Below are positions 1-8,289 of a stretch of DNA of 64,000 nt, piece after piece. A program made the position numbers and the translations under genes. The stretch is taken from the NCBI RefSeq assembly GCF_018760735.1, contig NZ_JAHHZN010000008.1, positions 156,448 to 220,447 of the forward strand, written 5' to 3'. Each line of letters opens with the position of its first letter. Within the stretch, counting starts at the first letter, position 1. A model generated the notes under the pieces. The model searched no databases. It was not told the origin of the DNA and saw nothing but the letters and a program-made list of their open reading frames with translations. The stretch is from Hymenobacter piscis (GTDB lineage: Bacteria > Bacteroidota > Bacteroidia > Cytophagales > Hymenobacteraceae).

Positions 1-471
1 GCTGGCCTCGAAAAATCCTTGCGGTACATGGGTTTTACGGCGGGCGAGTCGTTGCTGGGCCAGGAAATCAGCCACGTGTTTATCGGCAGTTGCACCAACT
101 CGCGCATCGAGGATTTGCGCACGGTGGCGGCCTTTGTGAAGGGCCGGCAGAAGGCTCCGCACGTGGAGGCTATCATCGTGCCCGGCTCCCAGCAGGTAGC
201 CCGCCAGGCCCGGGCCGAGGGCCTCGACCAAGTGCTGGCCGCCGCCGGCTTCGAGCTGCGCGAACCGGGCTGCAGCGCCTGCCTGGCCATGAACGAGGAT
301 AAGATTCCGGCCGGGGCCTACTGCGTATCTACCTCCAACCGCAACTTCGAGGGGCGCCAGGGCCCCGGCGCCCGCACCCTGCTGGCCTCCCCGCTGGTAG
401 CCGCCATCACGGCCGTGGAAGGCCGGCTGGTAGACGTGGCCGAGTACGTGCAGCAACTGGCAGATGTGTAA
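1..471 (+). CDS. leuC: LeuC C-terminal part, 3-isopropylmalate dehydratase large subunit (cut by window start)
   Basis: The frame is open from base 1, so the gene begins outside the window; 156 residues of the C-terminal end are visible. LeuC and LeuD form isopropylmalate isomerase, which converts 2-isopropylmalate to 3-isopropylmalate in leucine synthesis. The aconitase-family iron-sulfur cysteines are present: one in [11 protein letters not shown] near residue 30 and two in [10 protein letters not shown] near residues 90-95. leuD and leuB follow on the same strand. The 120-base gap to leuD holds a small palindromic repeat. Identification is firm from motifs and context. Confidence 0.96.
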   Translation, partial: AGLEKSLRYMGFTAGESLLGQEISHVFIGSCTNSRIEDLRTVAAFVKGRQKAPHVEAIIVPGSQQVARQARAEGLDQVLAAAGFELREPGCSACLAMNEDKIPAGAYCVSTSNRNFEGRQGPGARTLLASPLVAAITAVEGRLVDVAEYVQQLADV

Positions 472-491
472 CCATAGCAACTGGCCCTGAG

Positions 492-549
492 CAGAAAGCA
501 CGTCATGCTGAGCGCAGCCGGAGGCGTAGTCGAAGCATGACGTGCTTCT
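492..549. repeat. Family A palindromic repeat inside the leu operon
   Basis: Arms AGAAAGCACGTCATGCT and AGCATGACGTGCTTCT are inverted (one extra A in the left arm) around a GAGC...GTAGTCGA interior. This is a short member of the family whose core is GTCATnCTGAGC. It lies between leuC and leuD without a U-tract, so it is unlikely to be a full terminator; it could tune mRNA stability. Confidence 0.8.
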
Positions 550-591
550 CGACTTCTCCCCCGCTTTCCCCACCCCTATTTCTCACCCCTG

Positions 592-1191
592 ATGGAACAA
601 TTTCAAACTCTGCGCTCCGGGGTGGTCCCGCTGCCCGTGGAGAACGTGGATACGGACCAGATTATCCCGGCCCGCTTTCTGAAGGCCACCACCCGGCAAG
701 GCTTCGGGAAAAACCTATTTGCTGACTGGCGCTACGGCGCCGACGGCCAGCCCAAAACCGGCTTCGTGCTCAACGACCCGCGCTACCAGGGCCACCGGAT
801 TCTGCTGGCGGGCCAGAATTTCGGGTGCGGCTCCAGCCGGGAGCACGCCGCCTGGGCCCTGTACGACGCCGGTTTTCGGGTGGTGGTCAGCAGCTACTTC
901 GCCGATATTTTCCGGGGCAACGCCCTCAACACCGGCCTGCTGCCCCTGCAGGTGACGGAGCCCGAGCTGCAGGCCCTGTTTGCCGCCGTGGCCGCCGACT
1001 CCGACCTGGCCCTGACCGTGGATTTGGCCGCCCAGACGCTGAGCGTACCGGGCCGCTCGGAACCGATCCGCTTCGAGCTGGATGCTTATAAAAAAGAGTG
1101 CCTCCTCAACGGGTACGACGACATTGATTTTCTCCTGAGCCAGGAATCGGCCATTACCACCTTCGAACAGAACCGACCATGGATATTTTAA
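592..1191 (+). CDS. leuD: LeuD, 3-isopropylmalate dehydratase small subunit
   Basis: 199 residues, the usual length for LeuD. It supplies the swivelling domain of the isomerase that pairs with LeuC. Recognisable segments are VENVDTDQIIPARFLK near residue 17 and the substrate-site block NFGCGSSREHAAWAL near residue 78. The ATG at 592 fits the family N-terminus. The 3' end overlaps the start of leuB by 13 bases, so the two are probably translationally coupled. Confidence 0.97.
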   Translation: MEQFQTLRSGVVPLPVENVDTDQIIPARFLKATTRQGFGKNLFADWRYGADGQPKTGFVLNDPRYQGHRILLAGQNFGCGSSREHAAWALYDAGFRVVVSSYFADIFRGNALNTGLLPLQVTEPELQALFAAVAADSDLALTVDLAAQTLSVPGRSEPIRFELDAYKKECLLNGYDDIDFLLSQESAITTFEQNRPWIF

Positions 1192-2303
1192 GCAAACGGA
1201 TTGTGGTAGTACCCGGTGATGGTATCGGGCCGGAAGTGTGCGCCGAGGCCGTGCGCGTGCTCAAAGCCGTAGCCGACCGGTTCGGGCACGAGTTTCAGTT
1301 TGACTACCAGCTGCTGGGCGCCTCGGCCATCGACGCCACCGGCGCGCCCCTGCCCGCGGCTACCCTGGCCGCCTGCCGCCGCGCCAACGCGGTGCTGCTG
1401 GGCGCCATCGGCGACCCCAAATATGATAACGACCCCACCGCCCCGGTGCGCCCTGAGCAGGGCCTGCTGGCGTTGCGTAAGGAGCTGGGCCTGTACGCCA
1501 ACATCCGCCCCATCACGGCCTACGACCAGTTGCTGGAACACTCCCCGCTCAAGGCCGAGCGCATCCGGGGCACCGACATCCTCATTTTCCGGGAGCTGAC
1601 GGGCGGTATCTACTTCGGCGAAAAGGGCCGCTCCGACGACCGCGCCAGCGCCTACGACCACTGCACCTACCACCGCGACGAAATCCTGCGCATTGCCCAC
1701 CGCGCCTTCCGGGCCGCCGAAACGCGCCGCCACCAGCTCACGCTGGTAGACAAGGCGAACGTGCTGGAAACCTCCCGCCTCTGGCGCGAAACCGTGCAGA
1801 GCATTGCCCCCGAGTACCCCAGCGTGGCCCTCGACTTCCTGTTCGTGGACAACGCGGCCATGCAGATCATCCTCAACCCGCGCCAGTTCGACGTCATCCT
1901 GACCGAGAACATGTTCGGCGACATCATCTCCGACGAAGCCTCGGTCATTGCCGGCTCGCTGGGGCTGCTGCCCTCCGCCTCGGTGGGGGATACAGCGGCG
2001 CTGTTCGAGCCCATCCACGGCTCCTACCCCCAGGCCAGGGGCAAGGGCATTGCCAACCCCATTGCCACCATCCTGTCGGCCGCCCTGCTGCTCGACCACT
2101 TCGGTCTGCCCGCCGAGGCGGAGTGCGTCCGCGACGCCGTCCAGCATGCCCTTAACTCCGGCGTGGTCACCCCCGAGCTCAACCCGGCCACTGCCTACAC
2201 CACCGAGCAGGTCGGCAGCTTCATCACCTACGCCGTCCTCGACATTCACGACTGCGAAATGCACCGCAACAACATCCAGCTCGGCTTGAGCACGATTATT
2301 TAA
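1179..2303 (+). CDS. leuB: LeuB, 3-isopropylmalate dehydrogenase
   Basis: 374 residues, a full-length member of the isocitrate/isopropylmalate dehydrogenase family. It oxidises and decarboxylates 3-isopropylmalate with NAD. Seen: the N-terminal VVPGDGIGPEV block, the metal and substrate segment LTENMFGDIISDEAS, and the NAD-binding LFEPIHGS. The start lies inside the end of leuD. The stop codon TAA at 2301-2303 shares bases with the next inverted repeat. An apparent 390-codon frame on the opposite strand is only a high-GC shadow. Confidence 0.97.
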   Translation: MDILSKRIVVVPGDGIGPEVCAEAVRVLKAVADRFGHEFQFDYQLLGASAIDATGAPLPAATLAACRRANAVLLGAIGDPKYDNDPTAPVRPEQGLLALRKELGLYANIRPITAYDQLLEHSPLKAERIRGTDILIFRELTGGIYFGEKGRSDDRASAYDHCTYHRDEILRIAHRAFRAAETRRHQLTLVDKANVLETSRLWRETVQSIAPEYPSVALDFLFVDNAAMQIILNPRQFDVILTENMFGDIISDEASVIAGSLGLLPSASVGDTAALFEPIHGSYPQARGKGIANPIATILSAALLLDHFGLPAEAECVRDAVQHALNSGVVTPELNPATAYTTEQVGSFITYAVLDIHDCEMHRNNIQLGLSTII

Positions 2304-2394
2304 ATGAGTGACTCTGTGAATGAGTGAGTTGGTGAATGAGTGAACTGTCATCCTGAGCATTCACTCATTCACCAACTCACTCATTCACTCATTT
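2302..2394. repeat. Nested inverted repeat built of GAATGAGTGA words
   Basis: The left arm (2302-2343) and right arm (2361-2394) are inverted copies made of the word GAATGAGTGA and variants; the left arm carries a CTCTG insertion. The loop contains a bare family A core, CTGTCATCCTGAGCA. It begins on the leuB stop codon. Confidence 0.8.
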
Positions 2395-2417
2395 CAAAAA
2401 CACCCCAGGGGTGGGGT

Positions 2418-2463
2418 AAAAGCCCGGGTAGCTGGTCGCCGGACCAGTTGCCTGGGCTTTTTT
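2418..2463 (+). terminator. Intrinsic terminator of the leu operon
   Basis: AAAAGCCC...GGGCTTTTTT with an inner CTGGTC-gcc-GGACCAG stem forms a strong hairpin that ends in a run of six T. It lies about 115 bases after leuB, on the far side of the inverted repeat. Confidence 0.85.
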
Positions 2464-2492
2464 GCGGGCGGACGGACGGCCCCGGCGGGTCC

Positions 2493-2521
2493 GACGGTTC
2501 ACCCGGGCCGGGCGACGGTTC
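2493..2521 (+). promoter_or_regulatory. Putative LytTR-type operator, two GACGGTTC copies with 21-base period
   Basis: GACGGTTC occurs at 2493-2500 and again at 2514-2521, exactly 21 bases apart. Two direct repeats about two helical turns apart is the known layout of LytTR-domain binding sites. A TTTG (2562-2565) follows 40 bases after the second copy. The same layout precedes the genes at 8290-8997 and 9301-11502. Confidence 0.6.
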
Positions 2522-2605
2522 ACCCGGTTTGCCCTCGGGAAAGGCGGGGCTTTGGCGGATGTTTGGGACATCGAATCCAACCTATCACCGCTACCAACGC
2601 CCGTT

Positions 2606-3562
2606 ATGAAAACGCTCCGCCCCGCCGCCGCCCTTGTTCTGCTTCGTTTCCTGGGCGCGCTGGCCCTGATTTTCACCCTGCACTTCTCCGCCCCGGCCCG
2701 CCCCCTGACCAACGGCCCGGTGGCGTTCCAAACCTCCGACAGCGTGCGCCTCTACGTGCGCGTGGCTGGCCAGGGGCCCGCCTGCCTGCTGGTGCACGGC
2801 GGCCCCGGGGCGGGCAGTCAGGCCGTGGAGGTGCTGGCCGGCCCGCGCCTCGAAGCCGATTTGCAGATGATTTACCTGGACCAGCGCGGCAGCGGCCGCT
2901 CGGCCAGCGCCGCGCACCAGAACTACGCCCTGGAGCGCCAGGTGCAGGATATGGAAGAGCTGCGCCAGCACCTGCACCTGGATAAATGGACGCTGATGAG
3001 CCACTCCTTTGGCGGGATTCTGGCCACGGCCTACGCCCAAAAGTACCCCAACCGTGTGCGGGCTCTGGTTCTGGTCAACAGCATCCTGAACCTGCCGGCC
3101 GCTATGGAAGCTACCACGGCCCACGGCTACACGCTGCTGGACGCCGCCACCCGCCCGCCCCTGGATGCCGCCGCGCCCCTGCCCCAGCGCTATTTCCTGG
3201 TCACCGGAATGCTCCAGCAACAACACCGCTACAACCAGCTCCAGTTTGCTTCCGATTCCGGGGCGGCGCGGGTGAGCCGGGTGCTGCGGGGCCAGCCCCA
3301 GAACCACGATTTCGCCGCCAACCTGTTCCAGAACCCCGGCCGCTACCTGGAAGACTTCACCGCAGCCACAGCCGCCCTGACCATGCCCGTGCTGGTGCTT
3401 ACCGGCGCCCAGGACTACCTCACCGGCCCCGACCACTACCGCGCCTTCCGCTTCCCCCGCCAGACGGTGGTAGTATTGCCCGGCCGGCACACGCCCTTCA
3501 TAGACAACCCTGCGGAGCTGAGCCAGGCCCTCCACGGCTTCGTGCGCCGCCTGCCTCGCTAA
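2606..3562 (+). CDS. Secreted or membrane-anchored alpha/beta hydrolase, S33 peptidase-like
   Basis: 318 residues from the ATG at 2606. This start gives a hydrophobic export signal (about residues 9-30); the longer frame upstream would run through the operator. Seen: oxyanion motif LVHGGPGAG, DQRGSGRS, nucleophile elbow SHSFGG, a late acid in TGAQDYLTG and the histidine in PGRHTPF. These are hallmarks of proline iminopeptidase-like (S33) hydrolases, though the substrate cannot be told. The histidine kinase gene starts 36 bases downstream, so the two are probably cotranscribed under the LytTR-like operator. Confidence 0.85.
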   Translation: MKTLRPAAALVLLRFLGALALIFTLHFSAPARPLTNGPVAFQTSDSVRLYVRVAGQGPACLLVHGGPGAGSQAVEVLAGPRLEADLQMIYLDQRGSGRSASAAHQNYALERQVQDMEELRQHLHLDKWTLMSHSFGGILATAYAQKYPNRVRALVLVNSILNLPAAMEATTAHGYTLLDAATRPPLDAAAPLPQRYFLVTGMLQQQHRYNQLQFASDSGAARVSRVLRGQPQNHDFAANLFQNPGRYLEDFTAATAALTMPVLVLTGAQDYLTGPDHYRAFRFPRQTVVVLPGRHTPFIDNPAELSQALHGFVRRLPR

Positions 3563-3598
3563 GGGTCCGGGCTAAGGCCAAACTGCTATTTTAGCCCC

Positions 3599-4657
3599 AT
3601 GAACGACCGTCGGTTTTTGTTGCTGGGCATCCCGGTGCTGGCCTTGCTGGTGCTCTTACCCCGGGACCTGCTGGGCATCCGCTCGGTGCCGGTACTACTC
3701 ATCAACTACGCCTGCTCGCTGGCCTTCACCTGCGCGTTCTGGCTGTCGGGGCGGGCGCTGTGGCGGGCCCTGTTCCGGCGCTTCCCACGGGTGGAGCAAA
3801 CCAGCCGGCGGCTCTGGTGGCTGGCGCTCATCAATACAAGTACCACGGCAGCCGTTACGCTGGCGCTGGGCGAGTTGCTGGCCCTGGCCCAGCAGGGGCA
3901 CCTTACGGCAGAGTTCTTCTGGCGCGAATTCGGGCTGAACATGGTACCCACGGTAGTCATTCAGCTCATTTACGAGAGCAGGAGCTTCTTCCAGCAGTGG
4001 GAGCAGAACGTGCGCCGGGCCGAGCAGCTGCAAAGCGCCGGGGTGCAAAGTCAGCTCGAAGCCCTGCAAAGTCAGCTCGACCCGCACTTCCTGTTCAACT
4101 CCCTCAACACCCTCTCGGCCCTCATCGAACCCGAGAACGAGCCGGCCCAGGAGTTCGTGGAGCAGCTCGCCGACGTGTACCGCTACGTGCTGCTGGCCCG
4201 CGACCAACCCACCGTGCCCCTGCACGAGGAACTGGCCTTTGTGGATACCTTCCTGGCCCTGCACAAGGCCCGTTTCCGCGACAACCTGCGCGTGCGCATC
4301 GACGTGCCGACGGCCCTGCGCCAGCGCCGCGTGGCCCCGCTCAGCGTGCAGCTGCTGGTAGAAAACGCCCTCAAGCACAACGTGGCCTCCCGCGACCAGC
4401 CCCTGCAGCTCCACCTGAGCGCCCACCCCGCCACCGGCTACTTCACCGTCGAAAACACGCTCCGGCCCCGCTCGGCCGGCCTGGCCCCGGGCACCGGCAC
4501 CGGCCTGCGCAACGTGCGCCACCGCTACGAGCTCCTGCGCGCCCCCCACCCCGTCACCGTCAGCACCGACGACGGCTGGTTCCGGGTGCAGCTGCCGTTG
4601 TTGATGGGTGATGGGGTGACAGGTGAGGAGGTGACAGGTGATGAGGTGATGAGGTGA
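3599..4657 (+). CDS. LytS-type sensor histidine kinase
   Basis: 352 residues. Four membrane segments fill roughly residues 5-130, a short coiled stretch follows, and the His_kinase domain has QLDPHFLFNSLNTL with the phosphorylated histidine at about residue 163. A degenerate ATPase domain contains LLVENALKHN and GTGLRNVRHRYELL. This is the family that phosphorylates LytTR regulators; its partner is the gene at 4913-5692. The last 15 or so residues (GVTGEEVTGDEVMR) are encoded by the simple repeat GGTGACAGGTGA and are not part of the family, so repeat sequence has replaced the native end of the protein. Confidence 0.9.
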   Translation: MNDRRFLLLGIPVLALLVLLPRDLLGIRSVPVLLINYACSLAFTCAFWLSGRALWRALFRRFPRVEQTSRRLWWLALINTSTTAAVTLALGELLALAQQGHLTAEFFWREFGLNMVPTVVIQLIYESRSFFQQWEQNVRRAEQLQSAGVQSQLEALQSQLDPHFLFNSLNTLSALIEPENEPAQEFVEQLADVYRYVLLARDQPTVPLHEELAFVDTFLALHKARFRDNLRVRIDVPTALRQRRVAPLSVQLLVENALKHNVASRDQPLQLHLSAHPATGYFTVENTLRPRSAGLAPGTGTGLRNVRHRYELLRAPHPVTVSTDDGWFRVQLPLLMGDGVTGEEVTGDEVMR

Positions 4658-4908
4658 CAGGTGAGGAGGTGATGGGGTGACAGGTGAGGAGGTGACAGGG
4701 TAGAGAAAGAACGTCATGCTGAGCGAAGGCGCAGCCGTAGTCGAAGAATCTCTACCGCTTCGTTGCGTAGTTTGCCCTGCCAACGTCAGCACGCAAGATT
4801 CTTCGACTACGGCTGCGCCTTCGCTCAGAATGACGTTCTTTCTCTACCTCATTCCCCCATTACCCCATCACCTCATCACCTGTCACCCCATCACCTCATC
4901 AATCCCAA
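4612..4908. repeat. Nested family A repeat: outer GGTGACA/GGTGAT words around a 51-base hairpin core
   Basis: The core arms are 4701-4751 and 4796-4846, 51 bases with a single mismatch, carrying AACGTCATGCTGAGC and its complement. Outside them, GTGAGGAGGTGACAGGTGAT words on the left are mirrored by ATCACCTGTCACC words on the right. The unit separates the kinase from its response regulator and encodes the kinase tail. It has no U-tract. Confidence 0.9.
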
Positions 4909-4912
4909 CTGA

Positions 4913-5692
4913 ATGACCGTTTTGCTGCTCGAAGATGAATACCCGGCCGCCGAGCGGCTGCAACGGCTGCTGCGCCAGGCCGCGCCCGAGGCCCGGGTGC
5001 TGGCCGTGCTCGATACCTTGGCCGGGGCCCTGAACTGGCTCGATACCCACCCCGCCCCCGACCTGATTCTGTCCGATATTCAGCTGGCCGACGGGCTGAG
5101 CCTGGACGTGTTCGAGCAAACGGTGGTGCGCAGCCCCATCATCTTCACCACCGCCTACGACGCCTACGCCATCCGGGCCTTTAAAGCCAACAGCGTCGAC
5201 TACCTGCTCAAGCCCGTGAAGCTAACCGAGCTGACGGCCGCCCTCACCAAGCTGCACGCATGGCGCACCCCAACCGCCTCCCCAATCGCCCCTGACGATA
5301 CCGCCCAGCGCCTGGAGCGCCTGCTCGATGCCCTGCCCCGGCCGGAGCGGCAGCATAAAACCCGGTTTCTGGTGCGCAGCGGCGAGCAGCTGTTGCCGCT
5401 GGCCGCCACCCAGGCCGCCTGGTTTCAGAGCCGCCACGAAACCACCACCCTCTGCACCCTCGACGGCCGCCGTTTCGTGGTAGAGTACCCCTTGGAGCAA
5501 CTCGAAAGCCTGCTCGACCCCGCCCAGTTCTTCCGCCTCAACCGCCAACTGCTGGCCCAGCTGCCCGCCGTGCAGCGCCTCCACCCCCACTTCAACGGCA
5601 AGCTGCTGGTTGACCTCCACCCCGCCCCGAACGAGGAAGTGCTGGTGAGCCGGGAGAAGGCAGGAGCTGTTAAAAATTGGCTGGAAGGATAG
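4913..5692 (+). CDS. LytTR family response regulator
   Basis: 259 residues. The receiver domain (residues 1-115) has acidic residues at LLEDE, the phospho-acceptor Asp near residue 55 in LSDIQLADG, and TTAYDAYAIRAF with LLKPVK. The C-terminal LytTR DNA-binding domain covers roughly residues 155-255 (KTRFLVRSGEQL ... FFRLNRQLLAQL). It is the cognate partner of the kinase upstream, separated only by the repeat. It is a candidate to bind the 21-base-period repeats at 2493, 9071 and 11568. Confidence 0.92.
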   Translation: MTVLLLEDEYPAAERLQRLLRQAAPEARVLAVLDTLAGALNWLDTHPAPDLILSDIQLADGLSLDVFEQTVVRSPIIFTTAYDAYAIRAFKANSVDYLLKPVKLTELTAALTKLHAWRTPTASPIAPDDTAQRLERLLDALPRPERQHKTRFLVRSGEQLLPLAATQAAWFQSRHETTTLCTLDGRRFVVEYPLEQLESLLDPAQFFRLNRQLLAQLPAVQRLHPHFNGKLLVDLHPAPNEEVLVSREKAGAVKNWLEG

Positions 5693-5704
5693 TATATTGG
5701 CCTA

Positions 5705-6148
5705 ATGAAGCACACATATTTTGTAGCCTACGCTGCAATTATCTGCCTGTTGGGTGCTTGCCACTCAGATTCTACCATCTCTTCAACGGTGACAACATCA
5801 GTGTCACCACCTGCTACGGGTGGTTTGCAACGCTTGAAAGGCACCTGGGCTGGCTATGATAAAGGAGGTTTTACGCTGGTAAAAATCAAGGCCGATTCTA
5901 CGGGCGCCTACACCACGTTTACTGACCGCGAGAGGGAAACCGGGCAACCTTCCCCAGACGACCGTTACTTCCTATACGAGTCGGCCATAAAAGTACGCTA
6001 TAAGCCTGGCAACCAGTATCAACCCGGAGTAGCCATTTATACTGACAACTTCCGTTTTGATTACTACCTGAGTGGCGATACGCTCATCGAGTATGATAAA
6101 ATGGGCGAACAAGGCCGCCTCGTGCGCGTGCAACCTGATCCGCATTAG
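5705..6148 (+). CDS. Hypothetical small lipoprotein
   Basis: 147 residues. The N-terminus MKHTYFVAYAAIICLLGAC is a lipoprotein signal with lipobox LGAC at about residue 20, followed by a Ser/Thr-rich linker. The body reads like a small beta-rich lipocalin-like domain (LKGTWAGYDKGGFTLVKIKADSTG), which is a guess. Base composition is clearly less GC-rich than the flanking regulators, which hints at recent arrival. It starts 12 bases after the response regulator and converges with the next regulator only 13 bases beyond its stop. Confidence 0.8.
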   Translation: MKHTYFVAYAAIICLLGACHSDSTISSTVTTSVSPPATGGLQRLKGTWAGYDKGGFTLVKIKADSTGAYTTFTDRERETGQPSPDDRYFLYESAIKVRYKPGNQYQPGVAIYTDNFRFDYYLSGDTLIEYDKMGEQGRLVRVQPDPH

Positions 6149-6161
6149 CCAGACAGGTGTT

Positions 6162-6959
6162 TCACCGATCCAGCCAAGCCTTGAAGGCGTTGACCTTTTC
6201 GCGGCTGACCAGCACGGTGTCGTTGTCGGGAGCGGCGGGCTTGAGGATGGTTTGCAGGCGGGAGTTGGTGTAGTGGATGATGTCGTGGATGGCCTCGGCG
6301 TGGGTCAGGTAGGCGCGGTTGAGGCGGAAGAATTCCAGCGGATCTAGCAGACCTTCCAGCTGTTCCAGGGTATAGTCGACTACGAAGCGGCGGCCCTCGC
6401 GGGTGTGCAGCAGCGTGACTTTCTCCAGACTGGCGAAGTAGGCAATCTGCTCCACCGGAATGGCCTTCAGGTGCTCGCCCACCCGCACCACGAAGCGCGT
6501 TTTGTACTCGCGGACGGGCTGGGCCTGCTGCAGCATGCGCGTGAGCAAAGCCGCATCGAACTGGGGCGCAGCCTGCTGCTGTTGGCGGTGCAGCTTGTCG
6601 AGGGCCGCCGTCAGCTCCTCCGGGTCGATGGGCTTGAGCAGGTAGTCCACGCTGTTCACCTTGAAGGCGCGCAGGGCGTACTTGTCGTAGGCGGTGGTGA
6701 AGATGACGGGCGTGCGGATATCCAGCCGCTCGAACAGCTCGAAGCTCAGCCCGTCGGCCAGGTGAATATCCAGGAACAGCACGTCGGGCGGAGCCGCCTG
6801 CAGGCTTTGCAGCAGCAGCACGGCCTCCGCCACCGATTCGGCCGTGCCCACCACGGCTACCGGCTGCGGGTGTTTTTTCAGCAAACCGGCCAGCCGGGAG
6901 GCAGCCAGCGGCTCATCTTCCACAATCAGGGCACGCAGGGGGGTAACGGTTGGGAGCAT
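6162..6959 (-). CDS. LytTR family response regulator, second copy
   Basis: 265 residues from the ATG at 6959; the longer frame adds residues unlike the family. The receiver has IVEDEPLAASRL, phospho-acceptor Asp near residue 64 (LFLDIHLADGL), TTAYDKYALRAF and LLKPID. The LytTR domain starts near residue 160 (KTRFVVRVGEHL) and ends with TVLVSREKVNAFKAWL. It is a close paralogue of the regulator at 4913-5692 and lies just downstream of its own kinase. The two pairs converge around the small lipoprotein gene. Confidence 0.92.
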   Translation of the reverse strand: MLPTVTPLRALIVEDEPLAASRLAGLLKKHPQPVAVVGTAESVAEAVLLLQSLQAAPPDVLFLDIHLADGLSFELFERLDIRTPVIFTTAYDKYALRAFKVNSVDYLLKPIDPEELTAALDKLHRQQQQAAPQFDAALLTRMLQQAQPVREYKTRFVVRVGEHLKAIPVEQIAYFASLEKVTLLHTREGRRFVVDYTLEQLEGLLDPLEFFRLNRAYLTHAEAIHDIIHYTNSRLQTILKPAAPDNDTVLVSREKVNAFKAWLDR

Positions 6960-7044
6960 AGGCGAAAGTAAAGGGCGGCAGGAGCGTAGCAGAAGGGGCG
7001 GGCAAGATACGTAACGGGCTGCTGGGTGCCTGGACACCGCATGG

Positions 7045-8103
7045 CTACTGCAACTCCAGCAGCGGCAGCGTTACTACGAACTCGGTTTCGGAGGCTTCAA
7101 TCAGCACGGGGCGGGGCGTGAGGAAGGCGTAGCGGGCCTGCAGGTTTTTCAGGCCCACGCCCCTAGACTCGCCCTCGGCCAGGCGGCGGGTTTGCCGAGA
7201 GTTACGCACCAGCAGCGTACGGGCAGCCTCGTTTAGCTCGATGCGGATGCGCAGCGGGTTGCGCTGGGAGGTGGCGTTGTGCTTCAGGGCGTTTTCCAGC
7301 AGCAGCTGCAGGGCCAGCGGCGGCACCAGCCAGCTTTCCAGCGCGGCGGCCGGCTGCGGCGGCAGCGCCACCTGCAGCCCTTCGCCCAGGCGGGTGCGCT
7401 GCAGAAACAGGTAGGCCTCGCCGAACTTCATTTCCTCGGCCAGCGTCACCACTTCCTGGTCCTGCGAGTCGAGCACGTAGCGGTACACCTGGCTGAGCTG
7501 GCGGATAAAGCGGGAGGCCCGCGCGGGGTCGTTTTCCTCCACCAGGGAGGTCAGCGCGTTCAGCGAGTTGAACAGGAAGTGCGGGTCAAGCTGGCGGCGC
7601 AGGCTGTCGGCCTGGGCCTGGGCGTTTTCCTTTTCCAGCCGCTGGGCCCGCACCGACACCTCGCGCCAGCTCAGCAGAAACGAGCGGCTGTGCATGAACA
7701 GCGACACGACCAGCGTAATGCCCAGCGGCACCACAAACGCCTTCCAGCTGATGCTCCAGAGCGGCTTGTGAAAATAACCCACCCGGAACGCCGTCGTCAC
7801 CCCGAAAATCACGACGCTCGAGGCCAGCAGCGACACGGCCACCGTGGTCATGAACCGCCGCAGCGGGTTCTCCGTCCAGTCGACGTAGCGGTTGAGCAGT
7901 TCGGAGGGCACGCCGTTGGCCAGCCACAGGCCGGTAGTGTAGCAGAAGTTGTAGCCGAAGGTGACGAGAAAATCCTCACTCCGGAGGGCGCAGCCGGGGC
8001 AAAAGGCGAAGCTCAGCCCCACCGACAGCACCAGCATCAGGCCCAGCGTTTTCAGCCAGTGGTACTTGGGGTAGTATTTACCCAACACCGAGGATTGTTC
8101 CAT
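7045..8103 (-). CDS. LytS-type sensor histidine kinase, second copy
   Basis: 352 residues from the ATG at 8103. About four membrane segments lie in the first 140 residues, a coiled linker follows, and the kinase motif QLDPHFLFNSLNAL puts the phosphorylated His near residue 175. The ATPase part has LLLENALKHNATSQRN and GVGLKNLQARYAFL. It precedes its regulator by 85 bases. It matches the kinase at 3599 in length and layout, so the two systems are duplicates that may cross-talk. Confidence 0.9.
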   Translation of the reverse strand: MEQSSVLGKYYPKYHWLKTLGLMLVLSVGLSFAFCPGCALRSEDFLVTFGYNFCYTTGLWLANGVPSELLNRYVDWTENPLRRFMTTVAVSLLASSVVIFGVTTAFRVGYFHKPLWSISWKAFVVPLGITLVVSLFMHSRSFLLSWREVSVRAQRLEKENAQAQADSLRRQLDPHFLFNSLNALTSLVEENDPARASRFIRQLSQVYRYVLDSQDQEVVTLAEEMKFGEAYLFLQRTRLGEGLQVALPPQPAAALESWLVPPLALQLLLENALKHNATSQRNPLRIRIELNEAARTLLVRNSRQTRRLAEGESRGVGLKNLQARYAFLTPRPVLIEASETEFVVTLPLLELQ

Positions 8104-8176
8104 GAGCAGGCAGCGTAACAAGCGAAGCGAAAAGATACACCGCCGTTGCGGAACCAGGGTACCTGGCCTGCCATAC

Positions 8177-8276
8177 GCGCCGTAGCGCGAACTTTGTAGT
8201 TCGTGCCCCAGCGCCGTTCGGACGGTTTCGTTTCTACGGCGCCGTAGCGCGAACTACAAAGTTCGCGCTACGGCGC
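8177..8276. repeat. Family E palindromic repeat (GTAGCGCGAAC type)
   Basis: GCGCCGTAGCGCGAACTTTG at 8177 is mirrored and repeated at 8239-8276, where GCCGTAGCGCGAACT and AGTTCGCGCTACGGC form a near-perfect palindrome. It fills the gap between the kinase gene (start 8103) and the end of the TPR gene (8290). Confidence 0.8.
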
Positions 8277-8289
8277 GCCACGGGGCCGG

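Noticed and set aside
1188..2360. 390-codon minus-strand frame opposite leuB
   Set aside because: leuB is unmistakable; the antisense product has no recognisable feature.
4701..4846. Long hairpin between kinase and regulator as a transcription terminator
   Set aside because: No U-tract follows the stem, and it would separate a kinase from its partner; it is better read as a repeat element.
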